From Glycomyces sp. YM15 (GTDB taxonomy: Bacteria > Actinomycetota > Actinomycetes > Mycobacteriales > Micromonosporaceae), in NCBI RefSeq assembly GCF_016918015.1, contig NZ_JAERMK010000001.1, positions 170,225-234,224 of the forward strand: a stretch of DNA of 64,000 nucleotides, in the 5' to 3' direction. Position numbers and translations under genes: made by a program. The notes below the pieces were generated by a model that saw only the letters and a list, made by a program, of their open reading frames with translations, was not told the DNA's origin and did not search any database. Numbering within the stretch: the stretch's first letter is position 1; the number at the start of each line of letters is the position of its first letter. Shown piece after piece: positions 8,366 to 18,145 of the stretch.

Positions 8366-9202
8366 CTAGTCCACGTAGATGTCGGGCTGGAAGTCCTCCT
8401 GGCCGGGCACGACCGAGTAACCGGACAGGTCCGTGACGCCCTCCGCCGCGAGGACGTCCTCGACCATCACCGCGTTCCCGGTGTAGGCCTTCGGGTCCTT
8501 CCCGAGGATCGCCAGCGCCGCGTCCGCCACGATCTCAGGCTTGCGGCTGCGGTCGATCATCGGCTGCCCGCCGAGGGCGAACGCGACGGCGGCGGTCGCG
8601 ATGGTCGTCTTGGGCCACAGGCAGTTCGCGGCGACGCCCGGTTCGGTCTCGGAGGCGCCGAGCGTCATGATCGTCATGCCGTACTTCGTGGCCGTGTACG
8701 GGCCGCCCGCGAACCACTTGGAGTCGGTGTTCAGCGGCGGGCTGATGGTGAGCAGGTGGGCATGGTCGGAGCCGCGCAGGTACGGAAGGGCGGCGCTGAT
8801 GGTCGCGAAGGTGCCGCGCAGGTTGACGCCCGAGATGAGGTCGAACTTCTTCAGGCTGAGCTCGCCGATGCCGGTGAGGTCGAGCGCGGAGGCGTTGTTG
8901 ACGCAGATGTCGAGCCCGCCGAACGCGGCGGCGGCGGTGTCCACCGCCTCCCCTACCGATTCGGCGTCGCGGAGATCGCCCACGATCGGGAGCGCCTGGC
9001 CGCCCGCGTCCTCGATGAGCTTCGCGGTCTCGTAGAGGGTCCCGGGGAGCTTCGGGTGGGGTTCGCCGGTCTTGGCGAACAGGGCCACTTTCGCCCCGGC
9101 CGCGCCGAGTGCGACGGCGATGGCCGCTCCGATGCCGCGGCTGGCGCCGGTGACGAACGCGGCCCTGCCGTTCAGGTTCGACGTGTTGATGGCTGGCTCC
9201 AT
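8366..9202 (-). CDS. SDR-family oxidoreductase (HSDL2/citronellol-dehydrogenase-like)
   Basis: 278 residues. The NAD(P)-binding TGASRGIGAAI sits near residue 19, NNASALDL follows the central strands, and the catalytic YTATK is preceded by a strand ending in LLTISPPLN. The extended loop after the glycine motif (KTGEPHPKLPGTLYETA) and the WPKTTIATAA segment are typical of the subfamily that includes HSDL2-like and citronellol/citronellal dehydrogenases, which act on long or branched aliphatic alcohols or acyl chains. The start ATG is behind GGAGG eight bases upstream. It stands alone, divergent from the two-component system, so its pathway is not indicated by neighbours. Confidence 0.88.
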   Translation of the reverse strand: MEPAINTSNLNGRAAFVTGASRGIGAAIAVALGAAGAKVALFAKTGEPHPKLPGTLYETAKLIEDAGGQALPIVGDLRDAESVGEAVDTAAAAFGGLDICVNNASALDLTGIGELSLKKFDLISGVNLRGTFATISAALPYLRGSDHAHLLTISPPLNTDSKWFAGGPYTATKYGMTIMTLGASETEPGVAANCLWPKTTIATAAVAFALGGQPMIDRSRKPEIVADAALAILGKDPKAYTGNAVMVEDVLAAEGVTDLSGYSVVPGQEDFQPDIYVD

Positions 9203-9439
9203 TGCTCTGCCTCCAAGTGTTCGGTGTCACCCGAATACTACTAGTCAGTAACTTCTGGCGGAAGGGCACCGGCCGCGACACTCCGAAGCGATGCTGAACG
9301 CCAGCTGAGAGCGCGTCCAGAAGTCCCCTGGAAACGCGTCCGTACCCTTTCAGCACCGCTGAGGCTGCAATAAGCTGGCCGGACGAACGACACACCGGGC
9401 AACCGACGAGGGCCCGGCACGAGTACTGAGGAGCGGTGG

Positions 9440-10201
9440 ATGACTTCGACCAGCGGGCCAGCCGGGGCGACACCGCCTGCGGTGCCGCTCCGGGGCGACG
9501 GGTCCCCGGCACGGCTCCTCGTAGTGGATGACGAGGAGAGCCTGGCCGACCTGCTGGTCGAAGCCCTGTCCTTCCAGGGCTACGAGGTCGCCGCCGCCCG
9601 CTCGGGCACCGAGGCGCTGGCCTCGCTCGAGAAGGTCCGCCCCGACCTCGTGATCCTCGACGTCAACATGCCCGGCCTCGACGGCTTCGGCGTGGCCGAC
9701 CGGATGCGCGCTTCGGGCGACGAGACCCCGATCATCTTCCTCACCGCCCGCACCGCGCCCGACGACCTCCGCGACGGCTTCGGCTCCGGCGGCGACGACT
9801 ACCTCATGAAGCCCTTCCGGCTCGAAGAGCTCAGCCTTCGCGTCTCGGCGGTCCTGCGCCGCACGCTCGGAAAGGAATCGGCCTCCAAGCGCGGCACCGA
9901 CACGGTCGCCGTCGCCGACCTCATCCTCGACCTCGCGGCCCACCAGGTGACCCGCGACGGCAAGACCATCGACCTGTCCCCCACCGAGTTCCGGCTGCTG
10001 CGCTACCTCGCGGCGAACACCGGCCGCGTGGTGTCCAAATCAGAGCTGCTGCGGCAGGTCTGGGGCTACGACTTCGAGACCGAGTCGAGTCTCGCCGAGA
10101 CGTACGTGTTCTACCTGCGCCGCAAGCTCGACAAGCTCGGCCCCAGGCTCATCCACACCGTCCGGGGCGTCGGCTACATGCTGCGCCCGCCGCAGGCATA
10201 G
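9440..10201 (+). CDS. OmpR/PhoB-family response regulator (TrcR-like)
   Basis: 253 residues: a flexible Pro/Gly-rich N-terminal extension of about 23 residues, a receiver domain with the acidic pair Asp30-Asp31, phospho-acceptor Asp74 (VILDVNMPG) and conserved Lys in LMKPFR, then a winged-helix DNA-binding domain with the PTEFRLLRYL and YVFYLRRKLD...IHTVRGVGYML blocks. GAGGAG lies 8-13 bases before the ATG. It is followed after six bases by its cognate kinase. The pair resembles mycobacterial TrcR/TrcS in layout. The target genes are not evident; the neighbouring LtrA-like gene is one possibility. Confidence 0.93.
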   Translation: MTSTSGPAGATPPAVPLRGDGSPARLLVVDDEESLADLLVEALSFQGYEVAAARSGTEALASLEKVRPDLVILDVNMPGLDGFGVADRMRASGDETPIIFLTARTAPDDLRDGFGSGGDDYLMKPFRLEELSLRVSAVLRRTLGKESASKRGTDTVAVADLILDLAAHQVTRDGKTIDLSPTEFRLLRYLAANTGRVVSKSELLRQVWGYDFETESSLAETYVFYLRRKLDKLGPRLIHTVRGVGYMLRPPQA

Positions 10202-10207
10202 CGCGAC

Positions 10208-11596
10208 ATGGCCATCAGAACGAAGATCGCCGCGGCAATGGCGGTTCTGCTCATCGTCGCGGTGAGCATCATCGGCTTCGTCACCGTGCAGACCGTCTCG
10301 ACCCAGCTCGTCGATCAACTCGACCAGAAACTGCACGGCGTACTCGAACAAGGGGGCGTCCGCGCGGCGCCCAGCAACGTCACCGGTGAGGTCCCCTACA
10401 ACGAGTTCGCGGTCATAGTCTTCGACGACACCGGCGACGTCGTCGGCGGTATGACCGCCGGCTACAAGAACGACCCCTACTCGCCGCCCGACATCAGCTC
10501 GCCGCCGGACGAGAGCGGGTACTTCACCGTCGACAGCGTCGACGGCGAGATGACCTACCGGGCCCTGACCGTGGCCGATCAGGACCTCAGCTTCAACGGC
10601 GTGCCGGGGACCTACACGATCGTCGTCGCCACCTCCATGGAAGGCGTCGAGGCCACGAACTCGACCCTGACCCGCACAGTGATCATCACCGGCTTCGTGG
10701 TGGCGGGTCTCGGCATCCTCGCCGCCTGGCTCATCACCCGCCGCGGCCTCCGCGTGGTCGACCACATGGTGGCCGACGCCGAGACCGTCGCCTCCGGGAA
10801 CCTCGCCCACCGCATCACCGCCGCCGACCCGCGCACCGAGATGGGCCGGTTGTCCTTGGCGCTCAACCGGATGGTCTCGCGCCTCACCGACGCGATCACC
10901 CAGCGCGACCGCCAGCACGAGCGCCTGCGCCAGTTCGTGGCCGACGCCGGACACGAACTGCGCACCCCGCTCACCGCGATCGGCGGCTACGTCCAGCTCT
11001 ACCAGTCCGGGGCCACCCCGCCGGGCGAGAAACTCGACCGGGCCATGAGCCGCATCGGCAGCGAGAACGCGCGGCTCGCGAAGCTCGTGGACGACCTCAT
11101 GGTCCTCTCCCGCCTCGACGAGGAGGTGGGCGGCGACCGCGAACTCGTCGAACTCACACAGCTCGCACGGGACGCCGTGGACGACGCCGAGGTCGCCGAC
11201 GCGACACACCCGATCAGTCTCACTGCGCGCCAACCGCTCACGGTCGTCGCGAACGAGGGCCAGCTCCGGCAGGTGCTCGTGAACCTCCTGACCAACGCCC
11301 GAGTCCACACCCCGCGCGGCACCGCGATCGACGTCTCGGTCGCCGAGAACGCCGGCTGGGCGGTCCTGCGCGTGGCCGACCACGGCCCCGGCATCCCCGC
11401 CGAGCACCGCCGGAAGGTCTTCGACCGGTTCTACCGGGCCGACCCGTCGCGTTCGCGCGCCACCGGCGGCTCCGGGCTCGGACTCTCCATCGTCTCGTCC
11501 ATCGTGGTCGCTCATGGCGGTCAGATCCGCCTCGACAGCGAACCCGGCGAAGGCACCGCGATCGAGGTGCGGCTGCCGGTCGCACGCCTCGAGTAG
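10208..11596 (+). CDS. HAMP-containing sensor histidine kinase (TrcS-like)
   Basis: 462 residues. A first membrane helix (about 8-28) and a second (about 157-178) enclose an extracytoplasmic sensor of about 125 residues rich in Asp, Ser and Pro. Then come HAMP (about 179-232), HisKA with HELRTPLTA (His249) and HATPase_c with LVNLLTNARVHTP, DHGPGIP and the GSGLGLSIVSSIV G2 box. It is the partner of the regulator six bases upstream. The extracellular domain carries no cysteine pair or known ligand motif that I can identify. Confidence 0.93.
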   Translation: MAIRTKIAAAMAVLLIVAVSIIGFVTVQTVSTQLVDQLDQKLHGVLEQGGVRAAPSNVTGEVPYNEFAVIVFDDTGDVVGGMTAGYKNDPYSPPDISSPPDESGYFTVDSVDGEMTYRALTVADQDLSFNGVPGTYTIVVATSMEGVEATNSTLTRTVIITGFVVAGLGILAAWLITRRGLRVVDHMVADAETVASGNLAHRITAADPRTEMGRLSLALNRMVSRLTDAITQRDRQHERLRQFVADAGHELRTPLTAIGGYVQLYQSGATPPGEKLDRAMSRIGSENARLAKLVDDLMVLSRLDEEVGGDRELVELTQLARDAVDDAEVADATHPISLTARQPLTVVANEGQLRQVLVNLLTNARVHTPRGTAIDVSVAENAGWAVLRVADHGPGIPAEHRRKVFDRFYRADPSRSRATGGSGLGLSIVSSIVVAHGGQIRLDSEPGEGTAIEVRLPVARLE

Positions 11597-12827
11597 CGGC
11601 CGCGACTGCGGTTTCGAGCCCGCCTTCGGCAAGGGCCCCAAGCGGTTTCTGCATGTCGGGCGGATCCGCGGAACGATCCCGTCCGACTGCTACGCTCGGT
11701 GGTCGTGACCCGCATCCTTCCCTCCTGGTTCGTCGAACGCATCAACCCCGTGCCCGACGAGGACGACCTCCCGGTCTCCACGCTGGAGCTGTTCTTCGAC
11801 CTCATCTTCGTCTTCACCGTCGCCCAGTTCACCGCGATCATCGCCCACGACCCGCTCGTCGGCCTGCTCCAGACCGTGCTCATGTTCGGGTTCCTGTGGT
11901 GGATGTACTCCGGGTACGCCTGGCTGACCAACGTGATCCCGCCCGAGCGCCCCGCCCGCCGGATCCTCCTCCTGATCGCCATGGCCGGATGGCTCGTCGT
12001 CGCCCTGGCCATCCCGGCCGCGTTCCACGGCGGCGGCGGCATCTGGATCGCCGTCGGACTGCTCGTGATCGTGCTGGTCCACGGTCTCATGTACCTCCAG
12101 GCCGCCCGTGCCTTCGGCGCCGTGTTCATCGCCAACCTCGTCGCGGTCGCGGCCGTCTTCGCGGCCGAAATCGGCCCCGAAGGCCTGTGGCGCTACGTGT
12201 TCTGGGCACTGGCCTCGGCCGTCGTGTGGTCGGTCCCGATCTGGCACGGCCAGCGCGGACTGCGCCTCCACCCCGCGCACATCACCGAGCGGCACGGCCT
12301 CGTCGTGATCGTCGCCCTCGGCGAATCGGTGGTGGCCATCGGGATCGGCGCGGCGGGACTGGCGATCGACGCGGACCTGCTCATCGCCGCGGTCCTCGGT
12401 CTCGCGATCGGGGCGTGCATGTGGTGGTCGCTGTTCGTGCACGACCTCCCCGCGACCGAGCACGCGCTCACCGCCACGGCGGACGCGACGAAGCGCGTGC
12501 GGAAGGTCCTCGCGGGCCTCTACTACTCGTACATTCCGGTGCTCGTCGGCATCCTGATCACCGCCGCGGGTCTCAAGCACGCCGTCGGGCACGCCATGGA
12601 ACCGCTCGACCCCGCCTCGACGCTGCTGCTGTCCGGCGGTGTGGCGACGTTCCTGCTCGGCACGGCAGGACTGCGGTTCTCGATGCCGCTGCCCAGGCCC
12701 TTGGAGCGCGTGGCCCTGGCGGCCGCGGTGCTCGTGATCGCCCCGCTCGGCCTCGTCAACACGGCGCTCCAGTTGGGCGCCATCGTGATCGTCCTGGTCG
12801 CGGGGTTGGAGATCGAACGAAGGGTCG

Positions 12828-13621
<794 letters not shown>

Positions 13622-13625
<4 letters not shown>

Positions 13626-14668
13626 GACATGACCTCCTTCTTGCGTTGAGCGATGAGCAGCCAGACGAGGTACAGGCCGCCGACCACGCCGGTGACGACC
13701 CCTGTGGGCAGTTGGCGGTCGCCGACACCGGCGACGGCGATCATGTCGGCGCCCGTGACGATGAGCGCGCCGATGATCGCCGAGAGCATGAAGCTCCTGG
13801 TCGAGCCGGTGAGGCGGGCGGCGATGTGCGGGGCCGCGAGGGCGACGAACGCGAGCGGCCCGGCGACGGAGACGGCCCCGGCGGTGAGCACCGAGGCGGC
13901 CACGAGCGCGGTGACGCGGGTGCCGGTCACGTGCACGCCGAGGCCGGTCGCGCTGGCTTCGCCCAGCCGCAGGGCGTCGAGGCCGCGCGAGAGGAAGGCG
14001 ACGACGACGATTCCGGCGGCGAGCACGATCGCGACGGTCTTGGCCTGGCCCCAATCGCGGCCCGAGAGGTCGCCGGTGAGCCAGTGGACGGCGCGGAACG
14101 CGTCGACCGTGTTGGTCCGGGTGAGCAGGTAGCCGTTGACGCCCGCGAGGATCGCCGCGACACCGATGCCCACCAGGACGAGCCGGTACCCGGACGGGTC
14201 GCCGCCGCGAGTGAGCGCCCAGATCACCAGGCCGGTGGCGAGCGCCCCGAGCGCCGCGAACCCGGCCGTGAGCTGGAGGGAGGCGTCGGTGAGGATGATC
14301 GCGACGAGCGCCCCGGAGGTCGCGCCCTGGGTCAGGCCGAGGATGTCGGGGCTGCCGAGGGGATTGCGGGTGAGGTTCTGGAACAGCGCGCCCGAGAGGC
14401 CCATGCACGCGCCCACGGCGAGCCCGGTCGTGAGCCGCGGCAGGCGCAGGTCCCAGAGGATGAACTCGTCGCCTTTGGTGCCCTCGTCGAGCAGGGCCGC
14501 CCAGGTCCGGTCGAGGCCGAGCGCGGTCGAGCCGGTCCCGGCCGACCACAGCGCGACCGCGACGAGGACGGCGAGCGCGCCGGTGATCGCGGCGATCGTG
14601 CGGTGGCGCAGGCGGATCGAGCCGCCGCGAAGTCGAATCACCGTGGATCCAGAGGTCAGGGTGCTCAC
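13622..14668 (-). CDS. FecCD-family iron-siderophore permease (second)
   Basis: 348 residues and about ten membrane helices. FecCD landmarks include LRLPRLTTGLAVGACMGLSGALFQ, TRNPLGSPDILG and LVAAPH-like GPLAFVALAAPHIAARL near the C-terminal third, which contacts the ATPase. The start GTG at 14668 overlaps the stop of the first permease by four bases (GTGA). With the first permease it forms the BtuC/FhuB-like membrane dimer. Confidence 0.95.
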
Positions 14669-15732
14669 AGCCGGGCCACTTTCCTGCGGCTCACCAGGTA
14701 GAGGAAGAACGGGCCGCCCGCGACGGCGCAGACGATGCCGACCTGCACCTCGGCGGGGCGGGCGATGACGCGACCGAGCACGTCGGCGGCGAGGAGGAAC
14801 GCCGCGCCCGAGAGCATCGAGTACGGCAGGACCCAGTTCTGGTCGGGGCCGGTGAAGGCCCGGACCACGTGCGGCACGACGAGGCCGACGAAGACGATCG
14901 GGCCGCATACGGCCGTCGCGGTCCCGGCGAGCACGGTGATCGCGGCGATCCCGGCCACGCGGAGCACGCGCGGGTCGACGCCGAGGCCGGTCGCGGTCGC
15001 GTCCCCGAGCGCGAGGGCGTTGAGCGGGCGGGCGAGGAGGACGCCGACCACGGCCGCGCCGCCGATGAGGAGCACGACCGGCAGCATCGGGGCGACGTGC
15101 GCGTTCACGAGCGACCCGACGGACCAGAACCGCATCTGGTCGAGCGTGGCCGCGTCCATGAGCTGGATCGCCGAGACGTACGCGTACCCGGCGGCGGTCA
15201 CCGCGGCGCCGGCCAGCGCGAGCCGCGCGGGGGTCGCGGTCGCGGCCCCGGCGATGAGGTAGACGGCCACGGAGGCGACGGCCGCGCCGAGGAACGCGAA
15301 GAGGATGGTCTCGGTGAAGCCGAAGGAGCCGATGAAGAAGGAGGCGGTCACGACCGCGGCGGCCGCGCCGGTGTTGACGCCGAGGAGGCCGGGGTCGGCG
15401 AGGGGGTTGCGGGTCATGGCCTGCATGAGGGCCCCGGCGAGGCCGAGGGCGGCGCCGGCGGCGAGGCCGAGCACGGTGCGGGGCAGGCGCAGCTCGGTGA
15501 CCACGGGATACGAGTCGGATCCGGCGTCGGTGAGCCCGGCCCAGACCTGGCCGAGGTCCATCGCGCGGGAGCCGACGGCGACGCTGAGGACCGCGAGGAG
15601 GGCCAGGGCGGCGACGAGGGCGAGGAGGCCGAGGACCCGGCGGGCCGTGCGCGATCGAGGCGCGGGTTCAATTGCGGCCCTTGGCGCATCGAGCGCCGGG
15701 GCCTGCTCCCTGGCGCTTTGGGCGGTTGACAA
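14665..15732 (-). CDS. FecCD-family iron-siderophore permease (first)
   Basis: 355 residues and about ten membrane helices. The sequence shows the FecCD blocks LRLPRTVLGLAAGAALGLAGALMQ, TRNPLADPGLLGVNTGA and GPIVFVGLVVPHVVRAF. The start is a TTG at 15732 with GGAG eight bases upstream, directly below the IdeR box. It is first in the permease-permease-ATPase operon and divergent from the binding-protein genes. Confidence 0.95.
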   Translation of the reverse strand: MSTAQSAREQAPALDAPRAAIEPAPRSRTARRVLGLLALVAALALLAVLSVAVGSRAMDLGQVWAGLTDAGSDSYPVVTELRLPRTVLGLAAGAALGLAGALMQAMTRNPLADPGLLGVNTGAAAAVVTASFFIGSFGFTETILFAFLGAAVASVAVYLIAGAATATPARLALAGAAVTAAGYAYVSAIQLMDAATLDQMRFWSVGSLVNAHVAPMLPVVLLIGGAAVVGVLLARPLNALALGDATATGLGVDPRVLRVAGIAAITVLAGTATAVCGPIVFVGLVVPHVVRAFTGPDQNWVLPYSMLSGAAFLLAADVLGRVIARPAEVQVGIVCAVAGGPFFLYLVSRRKVARL

Positions 15733-15763
15733 GTGCGAACTCCGGAGGGATAGCGTCTGCGGT

Positions 15764-15782
15764 TTTGTTTAGGCTAACCTAA
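15764..15782. promoter_or_regulatory. IdeR/DtxR iron box, bidirectional
   Basis: The 19-mer matches the consensus TTAGGTTAGGCTAACCTAA at 17 of 19 positions, the mismatches being at positions 3 and 5 of the left half. It lies between the permease start (15732, minus) and the first binding-protein start (15829, plus), so one dimer pair could repress both directions when iron is plentiful. Confidence 0.88.
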
Positions 15783-15828
15783 CCGCGATATCCCCGCCAT
15801 GATCGCTCTCCCTCTGGAGGAGTTCCCC

Positions 15829-16890
15829 GTGCCACTCCGCACCCGTCCGCTGCCGGTCCCCTCCCGTTCGCTGACCCGCCGCGGCCTCTTCGCCGCAAGC
15901 GGCGGCCTCGGTGCCGCCTCGCTGCTCGCGGCCTGCGGCGCCGGTGGGGACGAAGCCGAAGGCACCGGCGGCGCTTCCGGATCGTTCTCGTTCCTCGACG
16001 AACGGGACCAGCAGGAGGTCCGGCTGGCGAGCGTCCCCGGCACGGTCGTCGCGTTCACCGGCCTCGCCGCGGCCCTGTACGACTACGGCGTCGAGGTCGC
16101 GGCCGTGTTCGGGCCGACCACGCTCGCGGACGGCTCGCCCGACATCCAGGCCGGGCGCATGCCCGTCGAGGGACTCCAGGTCCTCGGCAACGCCTGGGGC
16201 GAGTTCGACATGGAGCGGTTCGCGCAGCTGAACCCCGAGCTCATCGTCTCCCACTACTACGAGGGCTTCGACCTGTGGTTCGTGCCCGAGGAGCGCCTTG
16301 AGGAGGTCGAGGCGCTGGCGCCGGGCATCGGTATCGAGGTCTCCGAGCCGACCATCGACGAGATCATCGACCGCCATGCGGCCCTTGCCGAAGCACTCGG
16401 CGCCGACTTGACTTCCGCGGAGAACGCCGCCGGCGTTGAGCGCTTTGAAGCTGCTGCTACCGCAATGCACGACGTCGCAATGGAATCAGGCATCTCGGCT
16501 GGCAGGAACCTCAAAGCGGTCGCGGTCGGCGCGTGGCCGGACGGGCTGTACGTCGCCAATCCGCCCACGTTCAATGTGCTCGCGAAATGCGTTGCGCTCG
16601 GCGCCGACTTCGTCGTCCCCGAGAACCCGGACCAGAACGGCTACTGGGAGCTCCTGTCCTGGGAGAACATCGACAAGTACGAGGCCGACGCGATCTTCCT
16701 GGATGTGCGCACCGGGAACATCGCGCCGGAGACGTTGCTCGCCGATCATCCGACCTGGGCGGCGCTCCCGGCCGTGGAGGCCGGGCAGGTGTACGGCTGG
16801 AACGGCGAGCCCGTGTACTCGCATATCGGCGGAGCCGTTGAGCTGGAACGGATCACCGAGGGCCTCAGCGCCGCACAGCCGCTCGGCTGA
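15829..16890 (+). CDS. iron-siderophore substrate-binding lipoprotein 1
   Basis: The start is placed at the GTG at 15829 because GGAGGAG lies 7-13 bases upstream; an ATG ten codons earlier lacks a site. The product is 353 residues with a twin-arginine signal (LTRRGLFAASGG) leading to a lipobox LLAAC, so it is probably Tat-exported and lipid-anchored. The mature part is of the FepB/FecB helical-backbone type (periplasmic-binding-protein class III): ALYDYGVEVAAVFGPTT, LNPELIVSHYYEG, IGIEVSEPTIDEII, WENIDKYEADAIFLDV. It is closely similar to the next gene and shares the single permease set. Codons 180-235 are visibly less GC-rich at third positions than the rest, suggesting a recombined patch. 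Confidence 0.93.
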   Translation: MPLRTRPLPVPSRSLTRRGLFAASGGLGAASLLAACGAGGDEAEGTGGASGSFSFLDERDQQEVRLASVPGTVVAFTGLAAALYDYGVEVAAVFGPTTLADGSPDIQAGRMPVEGLQVLGNAWGEFDMERFAQLNPELIVSHYYEGFDLWFVPEERLEEVEALAPGIGIEVSEPTIDEIIDRHAALAEALGADLTSAENAAGVERFEAAATAMHDVAMESGISAGRNLKAVAVGAWPDGLYVANPPTFNVLAKCVALGADFVVPENPDQNGYWELLSWENIDKYEADAIFLDVRTGNIAPETLLADHPTWAALPAVEAGQVYGWNGEPVYSHIGGAVELERITEGLSAAQPLG

Positions 16891-16959
16891 GGCCCCGCCT
16901 GGCCGCGGGCCAGTGGCTGACACCACGTGAGGACCCCAGTGCGGCATGCCCGAATCTGA

Positions 16960-16978
16960 TGAGGTTAGCCTAACCTCA
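16960..16978 (+). promoter_or_regulatory. IdeR/DtxR iron box before binding protein 2
   Basis: The 19-base sequence TGAGGTTAGCCTAACCTCA is a palindrome apart from its central base and matches the IdeR consensus core GGTTAG-CTAACC exactly. It lies 71 bases before the ATG of the second binding protein, so that gene has its own iron-regulated promoter. Confidence 0.88.
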
Positions 16979-17048
16979 GATCGGCTGGGGCGCGTCCGCG
17001 AGCCGTTCGCAGTCCGGCCCTCAAACCCCCTTCAAGAAGGAGACACAC

Positions 17049-18086
17049 ATGGCTTTCGATGCCGACAGCGTCAAGCTCGGCCGCCGCGGCCTGCTCGCGG
17101 GCGGCGGCGCCCTCGGACTCACCGGCGTGCTCGCCGCGTGCGGCTCGGACGACGACGAGTCCGGGGACGACGCTGCCCAATCGCAGCCCTGGGAGTTCAC
17201 GGACGACCAGCCCGCCACCGTGAAGCTCGACCGGACCCCCGCCAAGATCGTCGCGTTCACCGGCATGGCCGCCGCGCTGTACGACTTCGGCATCGAGGTT
17301 CCGGCCGTGTTCGGCCCCACCACCAACGAGGACGGCTCGGCCACCACCCAGGCCGGGAACCTGCCCGTCGCCGACCTCGAGGTCTTCGGGAACGTCTACG
17401 GCGAGTTCGACGTCGAGGCCTTCGCCGCCTACGGGCCCGAAGTGCTCATGACGTACTACTACTACGACCCCGCGAGCCTGTGGTACGTGCCCGAAGAGAG
17501 CCGCGACGAGATCGTCGGCCTCACCGAGCTCACCGCCCTCAACGTGGACGACGGCGCGAACACGCAGGACCAGATCATCGCCCGCCACGCCGAGCTCGCC
17601 GAGTCCCTCGGCGCCGACCTGGACTCGGAGTCCAACGCCGCCAACAAAGAACGCTACGACGCCGCAGTGGAGTCGCTGAAGGCCGCGGCCGCCGCGAACC
17701 CGGTGAAGGTGCTCGCCTGCGCCGCCGCCGCGGAGGTCTTCTACGCCTCCAGCCCGCTCATGGGCAACGACCTGCGGTTCTTCGCCGAACTCGGCGTCGA
17801 GTTCATCCTCCCGGACGCGCTCGACGAGGCCAGCGGCGGCTACTACGAGATCCTCTCGTGGGAGAACGTCGACAAGTACCAGGCCGACATCCTGCTGCTC
17901 GACAACCGCGTCCAGTCGCTCCAGCCCGCTCAGCTCACCGAGTTCCCGACCTGGAACGCGCTCCCGGCCGTCCAGGAAGGACAGATCGTGGGCTGGGAGG
18001 CCGAGCCGATGTACGCCTACGGACTCGCCGCGGCCTCCATCGAGGCCCTGGCCACCGCGATCCAGAACGCCGAGAAGCTGTCCTAG
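17049..18086 (+). CDS. iron-siderophore substrate-binding lipoprotein 2
   Basis: 345 residues with a twin-arginine signal (GRRGLLAGGG) and lipobox VLAAC. It shares most of its plan with binding protein 1: FTGMAAALYDFGIEVPAVFGPTT, EVLMTYYYYDP, SWENVDKYQADILLLDN. The two are tandem duplicates that have diverged, probably to different siderophores or to ferric and desferri forms. AAGGAG sits 8-13 bases before the ATG. It has its own IdeR box upstream and a strong hairpin terminator downstream. Confidence 0.93.
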   Translation: MAFDADSVKLGRRGLLAGGGALGLTGVLAACGSDDDESGDDAAQSQPWEFTDDQPATVKLDRTPAKIVAFTGMAAALYDFGIEVPAVFGPTTNEDGSATTQAGNLPVADLEVFGNVYGEFDVEAFAAYGPEVLMTYYYYDPASLWYVPEESRDEIVGLTELTALNVDDGANTQDQIIARHAELAESLGADLDSESNAANKERYDAAVESLKAAAAANPVKVLACAAAAEVFYASSPLMGNDLRFFAELGVEFILPDALDEASGGYYEILSWENVDKYQADILLLDNRVQSLQPAQLTEFPTWNALPAVQEGQIVGWEAEPMYAYGLAAASIEALATAIQNAEKLS

Positions 18087-18100
18087 GGCTTGCGATCGAA

Positions 18101-18131
18101 GAGGGGCGGGTCCTGTCGGACCCGCCCCTTC
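18101..18131 (+). terminator. intrinsic terminator between convergent genes
   Basis: A 12-bp perfect stem (AGGGGCGGGTCC pairing with GGACCCGCCCCT) with a four-base loop TGTC follows binding protein 2 by 15 bases. It is GC-rich without a long T tract, as usual in actinobacteria, and could also end the nuclease gene, which converges from the right. Confidence 0.8.
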
Positions 18132-18145
18132 GTCATGCGCTCGAC

